Positions 45,776-55,958 are shown, counted from the first letter of the stretch. The stretch: 64,000 nt of DNA from Rhizobium sp. C1 (GCF_021026335.1 NZ_JAJNCY010000006.1:62001-126000); one strand, 5' to 3'. The notes: generated by a model not told the origin, from the sequence alone. Numbers and translations: made by a program.

Positions 45776-46648
45776 ATGATGCTCGAAACGAAGCCGACCA
45801 AGAGCCTCGACCGCCGGCTCCACGCCTACCGACCCGATCTTGCCGATGCGCGGCTGGTGGGAAAGGTGGAGGCGGAGCACTTTGTCGAGGGGGAGGCGGG
45901 GGCGGTCGCAGCGCCGGTCGCCGATCTGCGGCCCAGGCCGGACCTGAGCGCCGGCATCGATACGCAGCTTCTAATGGGGGAGCCCTTGCGCATCTTCGAC
46001 CGCGCAGAAGGCTGGGCCTGGGTGCAGGCCGAAACCGATGGCTATGTCGGCTATATCGCGGAAGCCGAGATTGTTTCGCCGGCTCAGCAAGTCACGCATT
46101 GGATCGTTCAGCCGCGCAGTTTCGTCTATCCCGAGCCCGACATGAAGCGCCCGCGCGGGTCGGCGCTGTCGCTGGGCAGCCGCGTTTCCATCATCGGCGA
46201 AGCCGAAACGCGCGGCACCCGCTATGGCCTGCTGGCTGGCGGTGGCGCGGTGATTGCCGCCCATTGCGCTCCGCTGGGCGCACCTGCCACGAATGACTAT
46301 GTCGCCATGGGCGCCCGCCTTCTGGAGACACCCTATCTCTGGGGCGGCAAGTCCGCCTTCGGCATCGACTGCTCGGGCCTCGTGCAACTCTGCATGATGA
46401 TGGCGGGAATGAGCGCTCCGCGTGACAGCGACATGCAGGCGGCTGGTCTGGGTCGCGAAATCGGCTTTGACGAATTGCGGCGCGGCGATCTCGTCTTCTG
46501 GAAAGGCCATGCCGCCATCATGGAAGACGGGGAGACAATGATCCACGCCAACGGCCATACGATGAGCGTGGCCCGCGAAGGGCTGAAGGCAGCGGTGCAG
46601 CGGATCGGCTATCTCTACGGCGCGCCGACTGTGTGCAGGCGGCCCTAA
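45776..46648 (+). CDS. SH3-like and NlpC/P60 family peptidase
   Basis: The protein of 290 residues has two bacterial SH3-like domains (about residues 50-165, with RIFDRAEGWAWVQAETDGYVGYI) and a C-terminal NlpC/P60 domain with TPYLWGGKSAFGIDCSGLVQL (catalytic Cys near residue 202), GHAAIM (His) and HANGH. Such enzymes cleave peptidoglycan stem peptides, usually the gamma-D-Glu-diamino acid bond. There is no signal peptide, which suggests a role in recycling muropeptides in the cytoplasm. It begins 11 bases after the MarR stop; a TTG at 45761 would overlap it. Confidence 0.9.
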   Translation: MMLETKPTKSLDRRLHAYRPDLADARLVGKVEAEHFVEGEAGAVAAPVADLRPRPDLSAGIDTQLLMGEPLRIFDRAEGWAWVQAETDGYVGYIAEAEIVSPAQQVTHWIVQPRSFVYPEPDMKRPRGSALSLGSRVSIIGEAETRGTRYGLLAGGGAVIAAHCAPLGAPATNDYVAMGARLLETPYLWGGKSAFGIDCSGLVQLCMMMAGMSAPRDSDMQAAGLGREIGFDELRRGDLVFWKGHAAIMEDGETMIHANGHTMSVAREGLKAAVQRIGYLYGAPTVCRRP

Positions 46649-46650
46649 AT

Positions 46651-46724
46651 CCCCTCATCTACCTGCCGGCATCTTCTCCGCAAGGGGAGAAGATGGAGAG
46701 CGTAAGCGGAGGCGGGGTGAGGGG
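46651..46724. repeat. RIME-like intergenic mosaic element
   Basis: The element begins CCCCTCAT and ends TGAGGGG, an imperfect terminal inverted repeat, and contains CATCTTCTCC and GGAGAAGATG as an inner stem. Its end (GCGTAAGCGGAGGC and GGGGTGAGGGG) matches the repeat at 55726-55850 in 24 of 25 bases. This is the style of the rhizobial intergenic mosaic elements (RIME). Confidence 0.75.
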
Positions 46725-46769
46725 ATGCTGCACAGAGCGTCGCAAATGGTCTTGCGCCTCTTGTAGCGC

Positions 46770-47726
46770 TCAATACCCGAGCGCCCGGTCCACCACATGC
46801 TCCAGCGGCAATCCCGCTTCGTGCCGCGCAATCTGCCCTTCCACATGCCGCATCAGCGCCACCACATCGGAGGCTGCAGCAGCGTGAGGCGTGACGACCA
46901 CATTTGGCTCGGCCCAGAGCGCGCTATTGGCCGACAGCGGCTCCGTCTCGAACACATCCAGTGATGCCCCGCCGAGAATGCCGCCATGCAGCGCCGCGAG
47001 AATATCAGCCTCCACCTGGCTGCCGCCGCGCCCGGCATTGATGAAGATCGGCTTGCCGAGCGGGCCGCCCTGCTTGAGCTTCGCAAAAAGCGCCTTGTTG
47101 TAGATCCCGCGTGTTTCTTCCGTCAGCGGCAGCAGGCCGACGAGGATATCGGCCTGGGCGAGAAAATCATTGAGCCCATCACCATCGAATGTCTGCATGC
47201 CTTCGAGCGCCTTGGCGCTACGCGACCAGCCGACGACATGGAAGCCCATGACCTTCAGTTTGCGCGCCGCGTCCTGCCCGAGAACCCCAAGGCCCATGAC
47301 GCCGACGGTCACATCGCGCGCCTCCGGCTGGGCCAGCTCTTCCCAATGCCGGTTCCTCTGTGCCCGGAGATAAGCCGGCATCTGGCGCAGATGCAGCAGG
47401 CATTGCAGCACGACCCATTCGCTCATCCGGTCGGTGAGGCTGCGGTCGACAAAGCGCACCAGCGGAACATGTTCCGGCAGGCCGCCGACGCGCAGAATAT
47501 GATCGACGCCCGCGCCACCGGAAAAGATCGCCTTCACGTCTTTCGCCAGCTCGAACAGCGCGGGGTCCTGTTTCCAGACCAAAGCATATTCAATGCCGGA
47601 AAGATCGCGGCCTGCATTCGCCGGCTCGGCCATGTTGATGACTTCACGACCGGGAAAGGCACCGGCAAGCGCCTTGGCGACCGCATCCGGAGGAAATTTC
47701 AGATCGACGATGATGGGGCTTTTCAT
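46770..47726 (-). CDS. D-2-hydroxyacid dehydrogenase (glyoxylate/hydroxypyruvate reductase-like)
   Basis: The 318-residue protein has the NAD(P)-binding motif GVMGLGVLGQDAARKL near residues 138-153, the GAGVDHI substrate-loop segment, NAGRGGSQVE with the catalytic Arg, and VVVTPHAAAAS with the His. These fit a GhrA-type reductase of glyoxylate and hydroxypyruvate. Start at ATG 47726 is given; GTG 47738 overlaps the yejF stop by four bases (GTGA) and could couple translation to the yej operon. The exact substrate is inferred. Confidence 0.9.
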   Translation of the reverse strand: MKSPIIVDLKFPPDAVAKALAGAFPGREVINMAEPANAGRDLSGIEYALVWKQDPALFELAKDVKAIFSGGAGVDHILRVGGLPEHVPLVRFVDRSLTDRMSEWVVLQCLLHLRQMPAYLRAQRNRHWEELAQPEARDVTVGVMGLGVLGQDAARKLKVMGFHVVGWSRSAKALEGMQTFDGDGLNDFLAQADILVGLLPLTEETRGIYNKALFAKLKQGGPLGKPIFINAGRGGSQVEADILAALHGGILGGASLDVFETEPLSANSALWAEPNVVVTPHAAAASDVVALMRHVEGQIARHEAGLPLEHVVDRALGY

Positions 47727-47734
47727 GAATGCAC

Positions 47735-49363
47735 TCACTGTCCGACCGCTTCGGTGCGGATCGCTTTCAGGTCGAAGGCAGCGGCCATCAGCGCCTTCGT
47801 ATAGTCCTCTTCCGGCGCGCCGATCACCTTGTCTGCCGGGCCCTGCTCGACCACCTTGCCGGCGCGCATGACGATGATGTCATTGGCGAGTGCCCGGACC
47901 ACCTTCAGGTCGTGGCTGATGAAGAGATAGGCGAGGTTGTGGTCCTTCTGCAGCTTGCGCAAAAGCTCGACCACCTGCGCCTGCACGCTCATGTCCAGCG
48001 CCGAGGTCGGCTCGTCCAGCATGACGAAGCGGGGCTTCAGGATCATGGCGCGGGCAATCGCGATGCGCTGCCGCTGTCCGCCAGAGAATTCATGCGGATA
48101 GCGCCAGCGGGTGGCGGCATCCAGCCCGACCTCCTCCAGCACCTCCGATACGCGCCGGTCGCGCTCTTCGAACGACAGGCCGGGCTCGTGGATCGCGAGC
48201 CCTTCGGCGACGATATCGGCAATGTTCATGCGCGGCGAGAGCGAGCCGTAAGGATCCTGGAAGACGACCTGCATGCGGTTGCGCAGGGGCTTCATCGCCT
48301 TGAAAGAATAGGTCGCGATGTCCTGTCCCACGAAGCTGATCCGGCCCTTGGACGAGATCAGCCGCGTCAGCGCCAGCCCCAGTGTCGTCTTGCCGGAACC
48401 GGATTCACCGACGACGCCGAGCGTCTGTCCGGCGCGCAGCGTCACATTGATCCCATCGACGGCCTTCACATGATCCGTGACCTTGCGCAGGAACCCTGTC
48501 TTGATCGGGAACCAGACGCGGACATCTTCGGCTTCCATGACGACCGGCTGGCTCAAGTCCGCCTCTGGCGGCCTCCCCTTCGGCTCTGCGGCAAGCAGGT
48601 GCTTCGTATAATCATGCTGCGGATGGGCAAAGATATCCACTGTCGGCCCCGCCTCGACGATCTCGCCATGGCGCATGACGCAGACCTTGTCGGCAAAGCG
48701 CCGCACAATGCCGAGATCATGGGTGATGAACAGCATCGCCATGCCATGCTCGCGCTTCAGCTTGGCCAGCAATTCGAGGATCTGCGCCTGCACCGTGACA
48801 TCGAGCGCTGTGGTGGGCTCGTCGGCAATCAGGATGTCCGGCCGGTTGGCGAGCGCCATGGCGATCATCACGCGCTGGCGCTGGCCGCCGGAAAGCTCAT
48901 GCGGAAACGCCTTCAGCCGCTTCTCCGGCTCGCGGATGCCAACCTGGTTCAGAAGCTCCAGCGTGCGGGCGCGGGCCTTGTCGCCACGCATGCCCTGATG
49001 CAGTTCAAGGATTTCGCCGATCTGCCGCTCGATTGAATGCAGCGGATTGAGCGAGGTCATCGGCTCCTGAAAGATCATGGTGATGTCGTTGCCGCGCACC
49101 CCGCGCAGCTCCGCATCGCTCGCCTTCATCAGGTCGCGCCCCTTGAAGAGGATTTCGCCCGACGGATGGCTCGCGGCCGGATAGGGCAGCAGCTTCAGCA
49201 CCGAATTCGCCGTCACCGATTTGCCGGAGCCGGACTCGCCGACCAGCGCCACGACCTCGCCGGGATGAATGTCGAAGGACACGCCCTTGACGGCCAGCGA
49301 CGTGATGCCACCCTGGTGAAAGGCGACTTGCAGATTGCGGACGGAGAGGAGGGGATTAGTCAT
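47735..49363 (-). CDS. yejF: YejF, double ATPase of peptide ABC transporter
   Basis: The 542-residue protein fuses two oligopeptide-type ATP-binding domains. Domain one has [30 protein letters not shown] and [13 protein letters not shown]; domain two has [29 protein letters not shown] and [11 protein letters not shown]. It powers the YejBE permease. The ATG at 49363 lies inside the last codons of the PIN-toxin gene, which overlaps it by eight bases, so its translation depends on the sequence of that module. Confidence 0.95.
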   Translation of the reverse strand: MTNPLLSVRNLQVAFHQGGITSLAVKGVSFDIHPGEVVALVGESGSGKSVTANSVLKLLPYPAASHPSGEILFKGRDLMKASDAELRGVRGNDITMIFQEPMTSLNPLHSIERQIGEILELHQGMRGDKARARTLELLNQVGIREPEKRLKAFPHELSGGQRQRVMIAMALANRPDILIADEPTTALDVTVQAQILELLAKLKREHGMAMLFITHDLGIVRRFADKVCVMRHGEIVEAGPTVDIFAHPQHDYTKHLLAAEPKGRPPEADLSQPVVMEAEDVRVWFPIKTGFLRKVTDHVKAVDGINVTLRAGQTLGVVGESGSGKTTLGLALTRLISSKGRISFVGQDIATYSFKAMKPLRNRMQVVFQDPYGSLSPRMNIADIVAEGLAIHEPGLSFEERDRRVSEVLEEVGLDAATRWRYPHEFSGGQRQRIAIARAMILKPRFVMLDEPTSALDMSVQAQVVELLRKLQKDHNLAYLFISHDLKVVRALANDIIVMRAGKVVEQGPADKVIGAPEEDYTKALMAAAFDLKAIRTEAVGQ

Positions 49364-49862
49364 GGCGGAAACTTCTGATGAGGGTTTCAAGCACCGGGTT
49401 ATCCAGTCGTAGCACGGAGATTGAAAGCGATGGTGATGTCGCGCCATGGCGCGTGTGCCGGAGCGAGTAGGACTGCAGGAAATCCGTGTCGCGTGTGAGG
49501 AAATGGGTGCATCCGGCAGCATAGGCCGAGGAAAGATGGATGGCGTCCGGCAGTTTCAACTTGAACTGCGAACGGATGACAGCCGCGAAATAGAGGACGT
49601 CTCGCGCGACAGGAACGACATCTAGCCAGTAGCTTGGAAGGATAGTGCTTTCATAGCGCTGAACAACGGTCTCGCGTTGGAGGCGAAGTGGTTTGACCAG
49701 CGTTTCGGCAAGCGTCACTTCGGATGTGCAGAAAACGGGCGGCTCATCCGTCGGCTGCTTGCATATCAGCTCTGATAGGAGTGACACTCTTGTCTCGTCT
49801 TCATCCTCGACCAAGGCGATGAACACATTCGTATCGAGGTAGACCCGACGAAAAAATCTCAT
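49356..49862 (-). CDS. PIN-domain ribonuclease toxin (VapC-like)
   Basis: The 168-residue protein carries the PIN acidic site: Asp in VYLDTNVFIAL (near residue 10), Glu in SEVTLAETL (near 54), Asp in LPDAIHLSSA (near 108) and Asp in TRDTDFL (near 126). PIN toxins cleave RNA, often initiator tRNA or rRNA. The ATG at 49862 overlaps the stop of the antitoxin gene by four bases. Its own stop lies eight bases inside yejF. Confidence 0.9.
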   Translation of the reverse strand: MRFFRRVYLDTNVFIALVEDEDETRVSLLSELICKQPTDEPPVFCTSEVTLAETLVKPLRLQRETVVQRYESTILPSYWLDVVPVARDVLYFAAVIRSQFKLKLPDAIHLSSAYAAGCTHFLTRDTDFLQSYSLRHTRHGATSPSLSISVLRLDNPVLETLIRSFRHD

Positions 49863-50104
49863 TCGTCGTCCCATTCGTTCCGCAGTTCGCGGATGCCTGC
49901 CACGGCCGCGTCGAGATTTTCCCGCTCCTTGTTTTCAGCACGAAACTTCCGGATAGCGGCTACGGTTTCGGCGGGTGTCGCTCGTTGTCCGGAATTGGCT
50001 TCCTCTTCAATGACGACACGAACGGTCTGATAGGCCTCAAGACCCACCCGCAAATCTTCCGGCAGCTTCTCGACCGGGTAATGCTCCAAAACGATCTTAT
50101 TCAT
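49859..50104 (-). CDS. Antitoxin of the PIN-toxin pair
   Basis: The 81-residue acidic, helical protein (MNKIVLEHYPVEKLPEDLRV start, RELRNEWDDE end) lies directly before the PIN toxin gene with an ATGA overlap, the position and size of a VapB-like antitoxin. I see no clear DNA-binding fold such as AbrB or ribbon-helix-helix, so the family is open. GAGGA lies about six bases before the ATG at 50104; a start at 50131 is less likely. Confidence 0.75.
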   Translation of the reverse strand: MNKIVLEHYPVEKLPEDLRVGLEAYQTVRVVIEEEANSGQRATPAETVAAIRKFRAENKERENLDAAVAGIRELRNEWDDE

Positions 50105-50173
50105 CGCAGCGTCCTCGGCAGTGATGCACATGCGTCCAATATAGCGCCGCTCTCGGCATAACGCGACCCACCA

Positions 50174-51325
50174 TCACACCGCCTTGCGCGGATCGAATGC
50201 GTCGCGCACCGCTTCCCCGATGAAGATCAGCAGCGACAGCATCACCGACATGGTGATGAAGGCCATGATGCCGAGCCAGGGGGCTTGCAGGTTGTTCTTG
50301 CCTTGCGCGATCATCTCCCCAAGCGACGGCGAGCCCGGCGGCATGCCGAAGCCGAGGAAGTCGAGCGACGTCAGCGTCGAGATCGAGCCTGAGAGGATGA
50401 AGGGCAGGAAGGTCAGCGTGGCGACCATCGCGTTCGGGAGCAGATGCCGGAACATGATCGTGCCGTTGCCGACGCCGAGCGCGCGGGCGGCGCGCACATA
50501 TTCGAAATTGCGCGCACGCAAAAACTCCGCTCGCACCACGCCGACAAAGGCGGTCCAGGAGAAGAGCAACATGATACCGAGCAGCACGAAGAAGCCCGGC
50601 GGCAGGATCGCGGCGATGATCAGCAGAATGTAGAGCACGGGCATGGAAGACCAGATCTCGATGAAACGCTGCATCAGAAGATCCGTCCAGCCGCCGAAAT
50701 AGCCCTGCACCGCACCCGCCGTCACGCCGATGATGGCCGAAGCAATGGTCAGCGCCAGCCCGAAGAGAACCGAAATGCGGAACCCGTAGATCAGTCGCGC
50801 CAGCACATCGCGCGCCTGATCGTCGGTGCCCAGCCAGTTCATGTTGCCGAGAATGCAGCCGGGATCGTTCACCCCTTGCGGATAGGCCGAGCAGCGCTCC
50901 TGCTTGTCCATGAGCCAGAAGGGCGCGGTCGGCGCGGAATGCGGCACGTAGGAATTGACCGAATTGTAGGAATAGCGGATCGGCGGCCAGATCATCCAGC
51001 CGTTCGCATTGATCTCGTTCGAAATGTCGGTCGATTTGTAATCCGTTGTCGCGAGAAACCCGCCGAACTTCTCTTCCGGATAATTGACTAGAACCGGAAA
51101 CAGGATTTCGCCCTTGTAGGAAACGATCAGCGGCTTGTCGTTGGCGATCAGCTCGGCGCCAAGGCTGAGCACGAAGATCACCATGAAGATCCAGAACGAC
51201 CAGTAGCCGCGCCGGTTGGCCTTGAAATTCTGCCAGCGGCGCTTGTTGGCGGGCGAGAGAAACGGCCGCTTCGGCGGCGCTGCAACGATGGCGATAGTGG
51301 CGGGCGTGTCGACCATATCAGACAT
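50174..51325 (-). CDS. yejE: YejE, peptide ABC transporter permease
   Basis: The 383-residue inner-membrane permease has a first helix at about residues 37-55, a long periplasmic loop, and a BPD_transp_1 domain with the EAA-like loop [33 protein letters not shown]. It starts inside the last eight bases of yejB. It works with YejB and YejF to import peptides. The toxin-antitoxin genes lie between it and yejF. Confidence 0.94.
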   Translation of the reverse strand: MSDMVDTPATIAIVAAPPKRPFLSPANKRRWQNFKANRRGYWSFWIFMVIFVLSLGAELIANDKPLIVSYKGEILFPVLVNYPEEKFGGFLATTDYKSTDISNEINANGWMIWPPIRYSYNSVNSYVPHSAPTAPFWLMDKQERCSAYPQGVNDPGCILGNMNWLGTDDQARDVLARLIYGFRISVLFGLALTIASAIIGVTAGAVQGYFGGWTDLLMQRFIEIWSSMPVLYILLIIAAILPPGFFVLLGIMLLFSWTAFVGVVRAEFLRARNFEYVRAARALGVGNGTIMFRHLLPNAMVATLTFLPFILSGSISTLTSLDFLGFGMPPGSPSLGEMIAQGKNNLQAPWLGIMAFITMSVMLSLLIFIGEAVRDAFDPRKAV

Positions 51326-52412
51326 CCCTCTTGTCGAAGTCGATGCGTGGATCGACCCATGTATAGAGCAGGTCGGAAATGAGCCCGACGACGAGGCCGA
51401 TCAGCGAGAAGATGAAAAGCGTGGCAAACACGATCGGATAGTCGCGCTTGACGATGGCGAAATAGCCGAGCCGTCCGAGCCCATCGAGCGAGAAGATGTT
51501 CTCGATGAGCAGCGAGCCGGTGAAGAAGGCCGAGATGAAGGCACCCGGAAAGCCGGCAATGATGATCAGCATCGCATTGCGGAAGACGTGACGATAGAGC
51601 ACTTGCCGGTCGGTGAGCCCCTTGGCGCGCGCAGTCACCACATATTGCTTGCGGATCTCGTCGATAAAGGAATTCTTCGTCAGCAGTGTCGTCGTCGCGA
51701 AGGCCGAGAGTGACAGCGAGATCAGCGGCAGTGTCAAATGCCAGAAATAGTCGCCGATCTTCTGATACCAGTTGAGCTGGTCGAAATTGTCGGACACGAG
51801 GCCGCGCAGCGGAAACCAGTCATAGAAAGACCCACCTGCGAACAGAACGATCAGCAGGATGCCGAAGAGGAAGCTCGGTACGGCATAGCCGATGATGATC
51901 ACGCCGGAGGTCCACACGTCGAAGGCCGAGCCGTCGGAAACGGCCTTCTTGATCCCAAGCGGGATGGAGATGAGATAGGAGAAGATCAGGATCCACACAC
52001 CGAGCGACGCCGAGACCGGCAGGCGGTCCTTGATCAGGTCTAGCACCTTCTCGTTGGAAAAGAAGCTTTCGCCGAAATCGAAGCGGATATAGTCCCACAT
52101 CATCTTGCCGAAGCGCTCGAGCGGCGGCTTGTCGAAGCCGAACTGCTTTTCCAGCCGCTTGACGAGATCCGGGTCGAGGCCCTGTGCGCCACGATACTTG
52201 GAATCGAGATCGGCGCCCGACATGGACTGGCTGCCGAGATCGCCGCCACCCGAAAGCCGGTCTTCCGCCCCGTTGCCCTGTCCGGTCAGGTCTGCAATCG
52301 CCTGTTCCACTGGTCCGCCGGGCGCGAACTGCACGACGGCAAAGGAAATCGCCATGATGCCGACAATGGTCGGGATGATCAGGAGGAGGCGGCGTAGGAT
52401 ATAGGCGCCCAT
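51318..52412 (-). CDS. yejB: YejB, peptide ABC transporter permease
   Basis: The 364-residue permease starts [20 protein letters not shown], the usual first helix of the DppB/YejB group, has a periplasmic insertion of about 80 residues and the loop [29 protein letters not shown] that docks to the ATPase. It follows yejA by 102 bases and overlaps yejE by eight. Confidence 0.95.
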   Translation of the reverse strand: MGAYILRRLLLIIPTIVGIMAISFAVVQFAPGGPVEQAIADLTGQGNGAEDRLSGGGDLGSQSMSGADLDSKYRGAQGLDPDLVKRLEKQFGFDKPPLERFGKMMWDYIRFDFGESFFSNEKVLDLIKDRLPVSASLGVWILIFSYLISIPLGIKKAVSDGSAFDVWTSGVIIIGYAVPSFLFGILLIVLFAGGSFYDWFPLRGLVSDNFDQLNWYQKIGDYFWHLTLPLISLSLSAFATTTLLTKNSFIDEIRKQYVVTARAKGLTDRQVLYRHVFRNAMLIIIAGFPGAFISAFFTGSLLIENIFSLDGLGRLGYFAIVKRDYPIVFATLFIFSLIGLVVGLISDLLYTWVDPRIDFDKRDV

Positions 52413-52514
52413 TCTATCGGCGATCTCCGTGCGTCGTAATATGTGTCAGGCCGTCAGCCGCGTTCGAATCGCAGCCTTTGCAGTTGGAACGCTGGATAGT
52501 GCGAAAGCAAGTCA

Positions 52515-54365
52515 TCATTGTTTGGCGGCATCAGCCGACCACCAGATGGTCGGAAAGCCGGTGCTGTAGGTCGGCAGGTCTTTTGGATGTTTGAGCTTCT
52601 TCCAATAGGCGATTTTCATCTCGCCGGAATAGAAGAGCGGCACAACATAATGGTTGGCGAGAAGCACGCGGTCGAGCGCATGGACAGCCGCGATCTGGTC
52701 GTCGCGATCCTTCGCATTTACGACCATGTCGATAAGCTGGTCGACGGCCGGATTGGCAATGCCGGCGTAGTTCTGCGAGCCGGGCGTATTGACGGAATCC
52801 GAACCCCAGAACCCGCGTTGTTCGTTGCCGGGGTTCATCGTCTGGGGCCAAACATAAAAAATCATGTCGTAGTCGAAGCTTCGAATACGATTGATATATT
52901 GCGATGCATCGACCGTCCGCAGCGTCGCCGTGACGCCGATCTTGGCGAGACTGTTGACGAAGGGCTGGAGTGTGCGCACTGCGGACGTGCTGCTGAGCAG
53001 GATTTCGAAGGTCAGCGGCTTGCCGGTCTTGGTGTTGACCATGCGATTGCCCTTGATCTCGTAGCCGCCCGCCTTGAATAGCTCGATCGCCTTCTTGAGA
53101 TTGTCGCGCACCTTCTGAGGATCGCCGTTCACCGGATTGGTGTAGGGTGTCGTGAAAACCTGCGGCGGAACCTTGTCCTTCATTCCCTCCAGGATTTCGA
53201 GTTCGCGACCTTTAGGCAGACCGGACGAGGCGAGCTCCGTGCCCCAGAAGAAGCTGTTGACACGCTTCAACCCGCCATAAGCGAGGTTTTTGTTCAGGTC
53301 CTCGAAATCGAACGCGTAGTTCAGCGCCTCACGAACGCGCTCGTCCTTGAACATGTCGCGACGCATGTTCGGCACCAGTGCCTGCATGATACCGGTGGCG
53401 CGGAACGGGTTTGGCAGCGCCTCTCGGATGATGCGGCCATCTTTCACCGCGTCGAAATCATAGCGCGTGGCCCAGCGGCTGGCGCTGTTTTCCTGATAAT
53501 AGTCGATGTCGCCGGCTTTGAACGCCTGAAACTCGGCCTCCGGATCGGTGAAATAGACGTAGGTGATCGCGCCGAAGTTATGCGCGCCGATGTTTTCCGG
53601 CAGCTTCGCGCCCCAGTAATCCTTGCGCAGTTCATAGCGGATGGTCGAGCCCGGCTGCATGGAGGCGACCTTGTAAGGGCCGGAGCCCATCGGCAGTTCC
53701 AGCGTGCTCTTCGAAATGTCGCGCTGATTGCCGTTGGCATCCTTGCCCTGCCACCAGTGCTTGGGAAGAATGGACAACTGGCCGACGATTTCCGGCAGCT
53801 CGCGATTGCCCTTCTGGTCGAAGGTGAAGGTCACTTCGCGCTCGCCGGTCTTCTCGGCAGATTTCACATGGCGATAGTAGTTGGCAAGGCGCACGCTGTT
53901 GGCCTTGGCGCTGTCGAAACTGAAGATCACGTCTTCGGGCGTCACCGGCTCGCCATCGGCCCATTTCGCCTCTGGCCGCAGCTTGAAGCTGACGGAGGAA
54001 TAGTCGTCCGGATAGGAAATCGCCTCGGCCAGCAGGCCATAGGAGGTCATGATCTCGTCCATCGAGGGCGTCAGCAGCGTCTCGTAAATCCGCTCCATGC
54101 CATCGGCCGGCGCGCCCTTGTCGATTAGCGGGTTGAAGCTGTCGAATGTGCCTTCGTTGGAAAGTCTGAGTTCGCCGCCTTTCGGCGCGTCTACATTCAC
54201 ATAGTCGAAATGCTTGAAGTCAGGTCCGTATTTCGGCGTGCCGAACAGGGTGAGCGCGTTGCGCCAGACTTTTTCCTGAGCCTCAGCGGGAGGGGCTGAA
54301 ATCGCCGCGATGGCCAGCAGGCCGGCAAGGCCGAGGATTGCGCGCTTCAAACCGCCATGGAACAT
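52515..54365 (-). CDS. yejA: YejA, periplasmic peptide-binding protein
   Basis: The 616-residue protein has a Sec signal peptide (about residues 1-29, ending PAEAQ) and the SBP_bac_5 fold with KVWRNALTLFGTPKYGPDFKHFDYVN, ALNYAFDFEDLNKNLAYG and FYVWPQTMNPGNEQRGFWGSDS. YejA proteins bind peptides; in Agrobacterium tumefaciens a YejBEF transporter with a YejA-family binding protein has been reported to import muropeptides. The divergent mepA gene beside it points to cell-wall recycling here too. Confidence 0.94.
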   Translation of the reverse strand: MFHGGLKRAILGLAGLLAIAAISAPPAEAQEKVWRNALTLFGTPKYGPDFKHFDYVNVDAPKGGELRLSNEGTFDSFNPLIDKGAPADGMERIYETLLTPSMDEIMTSYGLLAEAISYPDDYSSVSFKLRPEAKWADGEPVTPEDVIFSFDSAKANSVRLANYYRHVKSAEKTGEREVTFTFDQKGNRELPEIVGQLSILPKHWWQGKDANGNQRDISKSTLELPMGSGPYKVASMQPGSTIRYELRKDYWGAKLPENIGAHNFGAITYVYFTDPEAEFQAFKAGDIDYYQENSASRWATRYDFDAVKDGRIIREALPNPFRATGIMQALVPNMRRDMFKDERVREALNYAFDFEDLNKNLAYGGLKRVNSFFWGTELASSGLPKGRELEILEGMKDKVPPQVFTTPYTNPVNGDPQKVRDNLKKAIELFKAGGYEIKGNRMVNTKTGKPLTFEILLSSTSAVRTLQPFVNSLAKIGVTATLRTVDASQYINRIRSFDYDMIFYVWPQTMNPGNEQRGFWGSDSVNTPGSQNYAGIANPAVDQLIDMVVNAKDRDDQIAAVHALDRVLLANHYVVPLFYSGEMKIAYWKKLKHPKDLPTYSTGFPTIWWSADAAKQ

Positions 54366-54558
54366 TCAAACGTCTCCCTGAATCGTCTTGAGGGCAAACA
54401 TAGAGCAAATCAGGTCAAAATATAGGCCTGCTCCCATTTGCGCCGCGACGGTTTGGCGCAAGGGGATTCATCTAATGCTGGAATGTCGGTAGAATTGCCG
54501 TAAATCAATTTCAGGATCGCGCTCACGTTATTCTGGAAACCGCCGCAGGACCTCGTGC

Positions 54559-55701
54559 ATGAAACTATTCCGATCCGTCGCCCTCCTTGCCGCCGCGCTT
54601 GTCACAGTCACAACTGATGCGGCACTTGCCAGCGACAATCGTCCGGCCAAGACGACATTCGGAGCGATGACGCTAGGCTCCTCGCAGGAGCCACAGCCGA
54701 TCGGTTTCTACGCCAAGGGCTGCCAGGCCGGCGCCGTGCAATTGCCCTATGATGGACCGAACTGGCAGGTCATGCGGCTGGAGCGCAACCGCCGCTGGGG
54801 CCAGCCGCAGATGATTTCCTTCATCCAGCAATTCTCCCGCGATGCCGCGGCCAAGGACGGCTGGCCGGGTCTCCTGATTGGCGACATTTCCCAGCCGCGC
54901 GGCGGGCCGATGGTGAACGGCCATGCCTCGCACCAGATCGGGCTCGACGCCGATATCTGGCTGTCGCCCATGCCGCGCCAGCGCCTGACGGGCCAGCAGC
55001 GTGAACAGCTTTCGGCTGTTTCCATGTTGAAAAAGGGCGAGTATCTCACCATCGACAATCGCAACTGGAGCGAGGGCCAGGCGCGCCTGATCATGCGGGC
55101 TGCCAGCTACCCGCAGGTCCAGCGTGTTTTCGTCAATCCGGCGATCAAGAAGAAACTCTGCGAAACCTGGCGCGGCGACCGAACCTTCATGAGCAAGGTG
55201 CGACCCATCGGCGGCCACGATTCCCATTTCCACGTCCGGCTCTATTGCCCGCCCGGCGTTGCCAATTGCAAGGCGCAGCCGGAAATCCAGCCGGGCGACG
55301 GCTGCGGCAAGGATCTGGCCGCCTGGTTTGGACCAAGGGCCGTCAGAAAGCCGACCGCGCCGATCAAGCCGCCGCCAAAGCCACGTGTCGTAACGGTCGG
55401 CGATCTGCCGCCGGCCTGTCTGGCGGTGCTCTCCGCTTCTTCGAAGCGCGGCGACGACAATATGGGTCTGCCCTATGCGCCGCTGGCCTCGGCCGATTCC
55501 AGCGTCGGGACACCGATCACCACACTCGCCGCCTATCAGGAAAAGCTGACCCCGCAGCCGAGTGCCGCCACCGCTGCGATGCCCACCGATCCCGCGGCAG
55601 TGGCAACTGCGGCCGATCCCGCGTCTTCGAGCCCGGCTGCCGCTCCGTGGATTGCGCTGCCGGACAAGGTGCCGGTGCCGCGCGTCCGGCCTGTTCGGTA
55701 A
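54559..55701 (+). CDS. mepA: Penicillin-insensitive murein endopeptidase
   Basis: MepA cleaves D-Ala-meso-DAP cross-links of peptidoglycan in the periplasm. The 380-residue protein has a signal peptide (about residues 1-24), the LAS-peptidase zinc motif GHASHQIGLDADIWL near residues 121-135, and HDSHFHVRL near 223, with YCPPGVANC after it. The C-terminal 100 residues are a Pro- and Ala-rich tail beyond the usual family length. It is divergent from yejA, 193 bases apart. Confidence 0.95.
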   Translation: MKLFRSVALLAAALVTVTTDAALASDNRPAKTTFGAMTLGSSQEPQPIGFYAKGCQAGAVQLPYDGPNWQVMRLERNRRWGQPQMISFIQQFSRDAAAKDGWPGLLIGDISQPRGGPMVNGHASHQIGLDADIWLSPMPRQRLTGQQREQLSAVSMLKKGEYLTIDNRNWSEGQARLIMRAASYPQVQRVFVNPAIKKKLCETWRGDRTFMSKVRPIGGHDSHFHVRLYCPPGVANCKAQPEIQPGDGCGKDLAAWFGPRAVRKPTAPIKPPPKPRVVTVGDLPPACLAVLSASSKRGDDNMGLPYAPLASADSSVGTPITTLAAYQEKLTPQPSAATAAMPTDPAAVATAADPASSSPAAAPWIALPDKVPVPRVRPVR

Positions 55702-55725
55702 GGACTGGCCTTTTGGGCTGCGCCG

Positions 55726-55850
55726 CCCTCATCTGTCCTTCGGACATCTTCTCCCGAGGGGGGAGAAGAGGGAACGTGCCGCAAGGTCTGCGGACCTCCT
55801 CGCCCCTTGGGGAGAGGTCCGCCGAGCGCAAGCGGAGGCGGGGTGAGGGG
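55726..55850. repeat. RIME-like intergenic mosaic element (long form)
   Basis: The element begins CCCTCAT and ends GGGGTGAGGGG. It contains CTTCTCCCGAGGGGGGAGAAG as a stem, and a second palindrome around GGTCTGCGGACCTC and GAGAGGTCCG. Its last 25 bases match those of the element at 46651-46724 except for one. It occupies most of the gap between mepA and mgsA. Confidence 0.75.
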
Positions 55851-55958
55851 GCGCCGCTGGCTCAAGGGCCGTCTGGATTGCGTTACGGCCTTTTCAAACG
55901 GCGCACCTTCCTGTATTTGCCTAAACCGATTTAAATCCGCATCCAGCAGGAGTTCTCC

